A stretch of 9,573 nt of DNA from Bacteroidales bacterium UBA1800. GTDB taxonomy: Bacteria > Bacteroidota > Bacteroidia > Bacteroidales > VadinHA17. Of the stretch, positions 1 through 4,043 are shown one piece after another. How positions within the stretch are numbered: position 1 is the stretch's first letter; the number at the start of each line of letters is the position of its first letter. A model generated the notes under the pieces. That model worked only from the letters and a program-made list of their open reading frames with translations, was not told where the DNA came from and made no database searches. Made by a program: the position numbers and the translations under genes. The stretch lies in NCBI GenBank assembly GCA_002319915.1, contig DCFQ01000096.1, positions 3,041-12,613 on the forward strand, read 5' to 3'.

Positions 1-40
1 ACTGGTTTACTGGTTTACTGGTTTATTGGTTTGCTGGTGT
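1..40. repeat. 8-bp tandem repeat, five units
   Basis: Three exact copies of ACTGGTTT (1-24) are followed by two degenerate copies, ATTGGTTT and GCTGGTGT. The array may extend to the left of the window. It lies beyond the 3' end of the thioredoxin gene and has no coding potential that I can see. The near-palindrome CCACGTGG follows at 54-61. I see no clear terminator for the thioredoxin gene in 1-101. Confidence 0.8.
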
Positions 41-101
41 CTGGCTTCAACCGCCACGTGGTTAAGGAATTGCTGTTACCCCTTCCCCTCTTAAAAGGAA
101 A

Positions 102-641
102 TTACTTTTTTGAGAGTGAGGGTGCCTGGCTTTTCAGCCTTTCTGCAAGAAGCTCCTCGATCTTGCGGAATTCAGCTTTGGTATAGCCGGTGCCCTGGAA
201 AATTATCCTTCCGTCTTTTCCTATTATGACGTTCCTCGGGATATTCTGTGTTGCATAAAGCTTGAAGATCTCCCGTTTGGGATCTGCGGCAAAAGGCATG
301 GTAAAATGTTTTGCGGAAACGAAATCAGAGACTTCCTTTTCGGTATGCTCCCTGCCGATCACGACAAGGACGAATTCCGGATTGTTCATGTACTTTTCCC
401 ATATATTACTCTGGACCACAGGCAGCTCACTGTTGCATGGACCGCACCAGGTTGCGAAAAAATTGATCATAATGACTTTCCCCTTCAGCTTGCTTATATC
501 AATGGCCTTCCCGTCGATCGTGCTGCAGGTAAATGCAGGTGCAATGTCACCTATCCTTGTAAGGGTGGTTGAATCAGCCTGGCCCAGTCCGGCCTGGCTA
601 AGAGCTGAAACCAGGATCATGAACAAAACGACTTTTTTCAT
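102..641 (-). CDS. secreted TlpA/ResA-like thioredoxin-fold protein
   Basis: The 179-residue protein starts with a signal peptide (two lysines, a hydrophobic stretch at about residues 4-20, probable cleavage near Gly20-Gln-Ala). The mature part is one AhpC/TSA-TlpA thioredoxin domain. The redox motif WCGPC is at residues 65-69, after the usual hydrophobic strand and FFAT. The cis-proline loop is Ile134-Pro135-Arg, and the end of the fold reads IIGKDGRIIF. Family members reduce or exchange disulfides on envelope proteins, for example in cytochrome c maturation or oxidative defence. No partner gene is adjacent, so the substrate is unknown. The ATG at 641 is favoured because it gives an intact signal peptide. 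An AGGAGG-like run at 659-664 lies 17 bases upstream, too far to be a normal ribosome binding site. The family call is firm; the specific role is not. Confidence 0.93.
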   Translation of the reverse strand: MKKVVLFMILVSALSQAGLGQADSTTLTRIGDIAPAFTCSTIDGKAIDISKLKGKVIMINFFATWCGPCNSELPVVQSNIWEKYMNNPEFVLVVIGREHTEKEVSDFVSAKHFTMPFAADPKREIFKLYATQNIPRNVIIGKDGRIIFQGTGYTKAEFRKIEELLAERLKSQAPSLSKK

Positions 642-705
642 TTTATAGTCTTTTATAACCCTCCTAGAAATTTTCAGGCGTAAAAATAGTCAAAAAATGA
701 GGCCC

Positions 706-819
706 CGTTGCAATAAAACGCCCCTGTCCGGAGTTTTTTAACTGCAGTGGATGTTAGTCAAAAGTTTGCAGTACCAGACATTATGAGCTTGAGGGTGCCT
801 TAAAAGGGCACCCTTTTTT
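706..819 (+). repeat. dispersed repeat, copy A
   Basis: This copy starts around GTTGCAATAAA and contains GGAGTTTTTTAACTGCAG. Its best conserved core (744-768) matches the core of copy B (1261-1285) at 23 of 25 positions; the shared string is GGATGTTAGTCAAA. It ends in a GC-rich hairpin with a T tract. Similarity fades outside the core, so the two copies are old. It lies just upstream of the thioredoxin gene, on the opposite strand. Confidence 0.65.
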
Positions 820-897
820 AACAGATTTATGTTCATTTTGCTTCTCCGGGCTCAGCTTCTTTGGCACCTTTTCAGGGTCGCCAACGCACCGCCGGAA
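781..897 (-). pseudogene. possible decayed coding remnant
   Basis: This 38-codon open stretch has no ATG and is bounded upstream by an in-frame TGA at 898-900. It reads as a hydrophilic, lysine- and proline-rich peptide (for example DPEKVPKKLSPEKQ). The neighbouring frame is also open across part of it with protein-like residues, which could mean a frameshifted relic. It overlaps the terminator-like hairpin of copy A, so the reading may be accidental. I recognise no family. Confidence 0.15.
792..819 (+). terminator. rho-independent terminator-like hairpin (copy A)
   Basis: AGGGTGCC (792-799) pairs perfectly with GGCACCCT (807-814) around a 7-base loop, and TTTTT follows at 815-819. It points along the plus strand, but there is no convincing plus-strand gene upstream. 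It may therefore end a small transcript arising from the repeat itself. Confidence 0.6.
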
Positions 898-1034
898 TCA
901 GGATGCTACCAATTTGAAAGGGAAAACCAGTAACGATACAGCGTATAAAAAAAGATGAGCTGCAGAAAAAGAGGCCAAGTGCGGACAGGAGGTGATAGCT
1001 GCCCATTAATGATCCGTGGATAGTTCAAATGAAA

Positions 1035-1099
1035 AAGCCGGTATCCTTTGAACCAGCAATGCCCGCTTAATCAAACTCCGCACTGATGGATACCGGCTT
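1035..1099 (-). repeat. 12-bp perfect inverted repeat, possible repeat copy D
   Basis: AAGCCGGTATCC (1035-1046) is the exact reverse complement of 1088-1099, around a 41-base loop. Read on the minus strand, the second arm runs into TTTTT (1036-1032), giving a terminator-like shape. On that strand the block also contains GAAGCCGG and GGAGTTT, followed by TTAA and TCAAA in the same order as copy B (1227-1347). It may thus be a fourth, inverted copy of that family. The inverted repeat is certain; the kinship is tentative. Confidence 0.6.
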
Positions 1100-1226
1100 C
1101 GGGAGTAATGTCTCAGATCAACATGCAATAATACAGGAAGTATGTTTTTCACCCTACCAATATTCACATTCTTTTCCCTCGACAGGCAAACCTGCAGAAA
1201 TTTATTACCGTCTAAATGGGCATCTG

Positions 1227-1347
1227 TTACAATAAAGAAGCCGGCACCGAGTTTTTAAATGCAGAGGATGTTAGTCAAATGTTTGTCAATACAAGTCTGT
1301 TACTCTGAAAGTGCCGGCCGGTACTAAATTAATGGTACCGGCCTTTT
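1227..1347 (+). repeat. dispersed repeat, copy B
   Basis: It begins with GTTACAATAAA, carries GAGTTTTTAAATGCAGAGG, then the conserved core GGATGTTAGTCAAATG, and closes with a hairpin and TTTT. GCCGGCAC (1240-1247) can pair perfectly with GTGCCGGC (1311-1318), enclosing the core. A 30-codon ORF (ATG at 1216 to TGA at 1306-1308) runs through the copy. Copy A has no matching reading frame because of small indels, so I do not call the ORF a gene. Confidence 0.65.
1316..1347 (+). terminator. rho-independent terminator-like hairpin (copy B)
   Basis: GGCCGGTAC (1316-1324) pairs perfectly with GTACCGGCC (1335-1343) around a 10-base loop, followed by TTTT (1344-1347). Its 5' arm overlaps by three bases (1316-1318) the sequence that can pair with 1240-1247, so the two stems cannot both form in full. 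No clear plus-strand gene precedes or follows it. Confidence 0.6.
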
Positions 1348-1409
1348 AATTTGAACCCGCACTGCCATGATTTATTAACACTTGCGGAAAGTTATCACCA
1401 GATTTGCAG

Positions 1410-1739
1410 CTAATCAGATTCAATACTTAAGCCGCATGCCCCAACGGCATCGGCGATGTCGTGGATCATTTCCTGGTCAATTCTGATCCCCCTCAACACA
1501 GTCTGCCAGTCCTTGACCCTCAGGTTGTCAAGAGTCCACTGTTTTGCCCGGTCCGACTCGGGAATAAGAATGATCTCGGAAAATTCGGTTTTGTAAGTAA
1601 AATCCATATTTGACCCCGCTGAAGCAATTTCCCCTGAAAGCATCGTCCCTGAGCTGTTGATCAGGGTCCGTTTGCTTTCTGAAATCAATTTAGGTCTTAA
1701 TAAGATTCCGGGAAAATCTTTTTGATGAATAAATGGCAC
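1410..1739 (-). CDS. small orphan protein, unknown function
   Basis: The frame spans 109 codons from a GTG at 1739 to TAG at 1410-1412. The C-terminal two thirds look like a real cytosolic protein: mixed charged and hydrophobic residues, two tryptophans, and an acidic C-terminal helix-like segment (DQEMIHDIADAVGACG). Codon choice there resembles the neighbouring genes. The first 30 or so codons are more AT-rich and less convincing. Internal ATG codons at residue 33 (1643) or residue 45 could be the true start; the first is preceded by AGGG. There is no signal peptide or membrane segment. I recognise no family. It is isolated, flanked by repeat B downstream and by a 57-bp inverted repeat just upstream of its GTG. 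Confidence 0.5.
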   Translation of the reverse strand: MPFIHQKDFPGILLRPKLISESKRTLINSSGTMLSGEIASAGSNMDFTYKTEFSEIILIPESDRAKQWTLDNLRVKDWQTVLRGIRIDQEMIHDIADAVGACGLSIESD

Positions 1740-1750
1740 TCTGCCGGTTT

Positions 1751-1807
1751 ATTTTGACGAACGCTATTTGATCTCCGGAATTCCTGGTTTTTGCCGTTCG
1801 TCAAAAT
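1751..1807. repeat. 57-bp inverted repeat with 13-bp perfect arms
   Basis: ATTTTGACGAACG (1751-1763) is the exact reverse complement of 1795-1807, with 31 bases between. CCGG flanks both sides two to three bases further out. The spacer contains the palindrome GGAATTCC. It lies between the minus-strand orphan ORF (start 1739) and the doubtful plus-strand ORF (1791). It could be an operator between divergent genes, a structured leader, or the end pair of a tiny inserted element. The inverted repeat is directly visible; its role is unknown. Confidence 0.7.
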
Positions 1808-2096
1808 TTCCGGCCACGGTATTCTATTTTTTAATAAGGGTACCCGTAAAAGCCCCCACTTTTACCATAAAGTTTTTTCAGACATTGCAGGCACAAAAGA
1901 AATGCCGGCCCCGGATCATCATACTGCAGAACCTTTCATGGAATTTGAAGGCTTACATTCCTGTCGCCGGCGTATCCTAAACAAAGATGATGAAGAAATG
2001 TTCAACAGTATTTTGAGATCTATATATGATCTGATAAATGTAACAGGGTCAGCTGTAAAACATTGGATTGGTCGCTTCTCAGGATCCTACCAATAA
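1791..2096 (+). CDS. doubtful ORF, possibly decayed gene
   Basis: The frame is open from 1758 to TAA at 2094-2096, with TTG at 1791 as the only early start candidate. The middle and end read fairly protein-like (HHTAEPFMEFEG, then NKDDEEMFNSILRSIYDLIN, which would form an amphipathic helix). The start lies inside the 57-bp inverted repeat, no ribosome binding site is visible, and an overlapping frame is open over part of the length. I recognise no family. It could be a real short gene, a truncated relic, or chance. Confidence 0.25.
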   Translation: MPFVKISGHGILFFNKGTRKSPHFYHKVFSDIAGTKEMPAPDHHTAEPFMEFEGLHSCRRRILNKDDEEMFNSILRSIYDLINVTGSAVKHWIGRFSGSYQ

Positions 2097-2099
2097 AAA

Positions 2100-2253
2100 A
2101 GGCCGGATTTCCCATTCCCGAATTGCTAAATTCCCCCAAATTTAACTTTTCATTTTTGAGTCCCCGGCCCAGATTAGGAGGGCAATTTAATAAGTATTAG
2201 GATATTAGCCAAATATTTTTGATGATTGGAACTTTCAGTCCGGATACTGACCG
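2100..2253 (+). repeat. dispersed repeat, most diverged copy C
   Basis: The core GGATATTAGCCAAATATTT (2200-2218) matches the copy B core GGATGTTAGTCAAATGTTT at 16 of 19 positions. GGCCGG near 2101 and CCGGCC near 2164-2169 can pair, and TCAGT/ACTGA (2235-2239 and 2246-2250) form a small hairpin after the core. No terminator as clear as in A and B is present. The copy sits in the gap after the 3' end of the aminotransferase gene. The core match is plain, but the boundaries are guesses. Confidence 0.45.
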
Positions 2254-2280
2254 GGTTCTCCGTTTAATATCTGCGACGCA

Positions 2281-3558
2281 TCAGCTGTTGGAGATATTTT
2301 TAATGCATGCCAGGATCCTGTCGAGGTCATCGGTATTGTTGTAAAGGTGGAATGAGACCCTCACCGCGTTCAGTCCGCCTTCACCAACGGGTCTGACATG
2401 GATGTTCTCCTTCGAAAAGGCGTCCATTACTCCGCTGAGTGTTTTTGAAGGAATCCTGAACGTGATCATTGATGAACGATATTCACGTTCTTCCGGCGAA
2501 AGCAGCTCACAGCCGCTGATCTCACCGGTCCCGGTCCGGAACAGCTCGGAAAGGTGCTCATTATGTTCCCTGATTTCGCTGATACCAAGTGTATTTATGT
2601 ACCGGAGCGAAGCATGAAAGCCAAGGAACAGGAGTTCATTCTGTGTGCCATATTCAAATCTCTGCGAAGTGGCATTGTAATCCAGCTTTCCTTCGGCAAG
2701 GTTAAAGCCATTATCGCTGTAAGCCCCTACCGTAACAGGCGTGAGATCATCAAGCTTTTCCCGCGTAACATAAAGGACCCCGGTACGCCGTGGAGCCAGA
2801 ACCCATTTGTGGCTGCTGAATGTGTAGAAATCAACTTTCCAATCCTTCAGCCCGATCGGCATGCTTCCGGGCGCCTGAGCACCGTCGAGGGCGAACCATA
2901 TCCCTTTTGAACGGGCAAGATTCCCAATCTCCCTAACCGGCATCAGCTGCCCGGTGGTGGTCATCCTGTGACTGAAGAAGATCAGCCTTGTCCTTTTGTT
3001 TATAAGATTTTCGACAAGGTTCACATTGTTCAGCCCGGAATTCCTGTCAGGCTCGAATGTCCTGAGGACGATCCCTTTCCTTTTCACCTGGTTCAGCAGT
3101 CCGATATTGAGTGCGGCATGTTCATGGGTGGAGGTGATCACCTCGTCTCCTTTCTGCAGCGGCAAACCGTTTAGGATTATATTGATCCCCTCGGTTGCCG
3201 AGCTTATCAGGCTTATCTCTGATGCCTCAACTCCTTGGCCGAGAAGTGCAGCAGCATCTTTCTTCAGCGCGTTCCATTTTACCAGGTCATGACCCGGGGT
3301 AGGATTGCTTTCGAGCCTGAACCATTCATCGCTCACAAGGCTTCGGACGTGCCTGGGCACTGAGCCGATTCCCCCGGTATTCAGGTACACAAATCCTTCA
3401 GGGAAGCTGAACTCTTCCCTCACGGTCTTCCAGACATCTACGCCGTTACCAGGCGTAAAACCTGTTCCGGGAACCGGTCCGTTTCGCAGGTTGCTGTACC
3501 CTGAAAGGACACCGCCGGTGATCAGGCCCAGGGATGCTACAAATCTCTTTCTGTTCAT
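2281..3558 (-). CDS. exported class V aminotransferase-fold PLP enzyme
   Basis: This 425-residue fold-type I PLP enzyme is of the aminotransferase class V group (isopenicillin N epimerase / cysteine desulfurase-like). Visible landmarks are SSATEG (119-124, phosphate binding), HEHAA (145-149, the His that stacks on the ring), DGAQ (225-228, which contacts the pyridine nitrogen and O3'), the PLP lysine Lys251 in SSHKW, RFEYGT (300-305), and the C-terminal VRVSFHLYNN (399-408), whose Arg would hold a carboxylate. Where desulfurases carry their catalytic Cys (HCAQP-like loop), this protein reads RPVGEGGLN with no Cys, so desulfurase activity is unlikely. The N-terminus (MNRKRF plus a hydrophobic, Gly-rich stretch to about residue 20) looks like a Tat-type or other export signal; the strict twin-arginine motif is absent. 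Substrate unknown. It stands alone, with no operon partner. Confidence 0.88.
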   Translation of the reverse strand: MNRKRFVASLGLITGGVLSGYSNLRNGPVPGTGFTPGNGVDVWKTVREEFSFPEGFVYLNTGGIGSVPRHVRSLVSDEWFRLESNPTPGHDLVKWNALKKDAAALLGQGVEASEISLISSATEGINIILNGLPLQKGDEVITSTHEHAALNIGLLNQVKRKGIVLRTFEPDRNSGLNNVNLVENLINKRTRLIFFSHRMTTTGQLMPVREIGNLARSKGIWFALDGAQAPGSMPIGLKDWKVDFYTFSSHKWVLAPRRTGVLYVTREKLDDLTPVTVGAYSDNGFNLAEGKLDYNATSQRFEYGTQNELLFLGFHASLRYINTLGISEIREHNEHLSELFRTGTGEISGCELLSPEEREYRSSMITFRIPSKTLSGVMDAFSKENIHVRPVGEGGLNAVRVSFHLYNNTDDLDRILACIKNISNS

Positions 3559-3805
3559 GATGAATGGTATTGATCCTTATTGTTTCTATCTAAATCTTGT
3601 CAGGTTGACCGCCAGAGCTGCGTGCCGCTGGTTTCCCTGTAAAATAATAAAAAAATCGGATCCGCCAGTTTATCGGAGCAGGAAAGAATTTGATTACATA
3701 AGGGACCACATAGGAATAACCACTACCCCCAGAAGGGGATAAAGTCACTCGCTTCAGGGCAATCAGGGGGTATTTCCTCCTTGTCCTCTGTGCAATTTCT
3801 TCAAA
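3559..3805. other. intergenic region without a recognised gene
   Basis: This stretch precedes the aminotransferase gene on the minus strand. I find neither a perfect TAnnTTTG box nor a convincing ORF. TACCCCC (3724-3730) can pair either with GGGG at 3735-3738 or with GGGGGTA at 3766-3772, the latter a perfect 7-bp match. That may be a structured leader or chance. Confidence 0.5.
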
Positions 3806-3843
3806 TGAAAAAGCAGGAAACCGACATGCGTCTTCCTGCCTTT
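3806..3843 (-). terminator. terminator of the tRNA-Arg transcript
   Basis: On the minus strand GCAGGAA (3839-3833) pairs with TTCCTGC (3819-3813) around a 13-base loop, followed by TTTTTC. It starts about 11 bases after the tRNA 3' end, as expected for a single-gene tRNA transcript. Confidence 0.7.
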
Positions 3844-3850
3844 AACCTTG

Positions 3851-3924
3851 TGATCCCGAAGGGATTCAAACCCCCAACCTTCTGATCCGTAGTCAGATGC
3901 TCTATTCAGTTAAGCTACGGGACC
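3851..3924 (-). tRNA. tRNA-Arg, anticodon ACG
   Basis: The 74-nt cloverleaf folds fully. The acceptor stem is GGTCCCG / CGGGATC with discriminator A and one G-U at pair 2-71. The anticodon stem TCTGA/TCAGA closes the loop CTACGGA, so the anticodon is ACG (3890-3888), normally edited to ICG by TadA to read CGU, CGC and CGA. CCA is not encoded. Oddities: the D loop reads AACTGAATA, so position 19 is A instead of G; the T loop reads TTTGAAT, so position 56 is U instead of C; and the T stem has two G-U pairs at its base. The 19/56 changes compensate each other, which argues for a functional divergent tRNA rather than a dead one. Confidence 0.92.
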
Positions 3925-3936
3925 CTTGATTCGTCG

Positions 3937-3944
3937 CAAATATA
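3937..3944 (-). promoter_or_regulatory. -7 box of the tRNA-Arg promoter
   Basis: On the minus strand the sequence is TATATTTG, an exact match to the Bacteroidota -7 consensus TAnnTTTG, 12 bases before the mature tRNA 5' end. I see no good TTTG about 19 bases further upstream, so the -33 element is weak or missing. Confidence 0.55.
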
Positions 3945-4043
3945 GCGAAATTCTGGCATTTCATTAATTTAACTCTTATTTAAACCGGAAGGCAAAATAT
4001 TTTGTTTACCACTTCGTTGACCTCATAACCAATTTATCTTGCC

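Larger units (their letters stand above)
642..1409. other. gene-poor stretch with hairpin repeats
   Basis: I see no convincing gene between the thioredoxin start and the orphan ORF ending at 1410. The stretch holds two diverged copies of a roughly 110-bp repeat (about 706-819 and 1227-1347), each closing with a terminator-like hairpin on the plus strand. It also holds a 12-bp perfect inverted repeat (1035-1099) and a minus-strand open stretch at 781-897 that may be decayed coding DNA. The remainder (about 900-1030 and 1100-1226) shows nothing I can name. Confidence 0.6.

Noticed and set aside
1..40. Possible CRISPR array from the tandem repeat
   Set aside because: The units are 8 bp with no spacers, which is a simple tandem repeat.
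262..648. 128-codon plus-strand ORF opposite the thioredoxin gene
   Set aside because: It is antisense to a clear thioredoxin-fold gene with a WCGPC motif and has no family-like features of its own.
1216..1308. 30-codon ORF through repeat copy B as a small peptide gene
   Set aside because: The frame is not kept in copy A, where indels and a stop break it, so conservation is at the nucleotide level and not the protein level.
3305..3742. 145-codon plus-strand ORF across the aminotransferase start
   Set aside because: It mostly overlaps the aminotransferase in antisense. Its composition is not protein-like and no start signal is visible.
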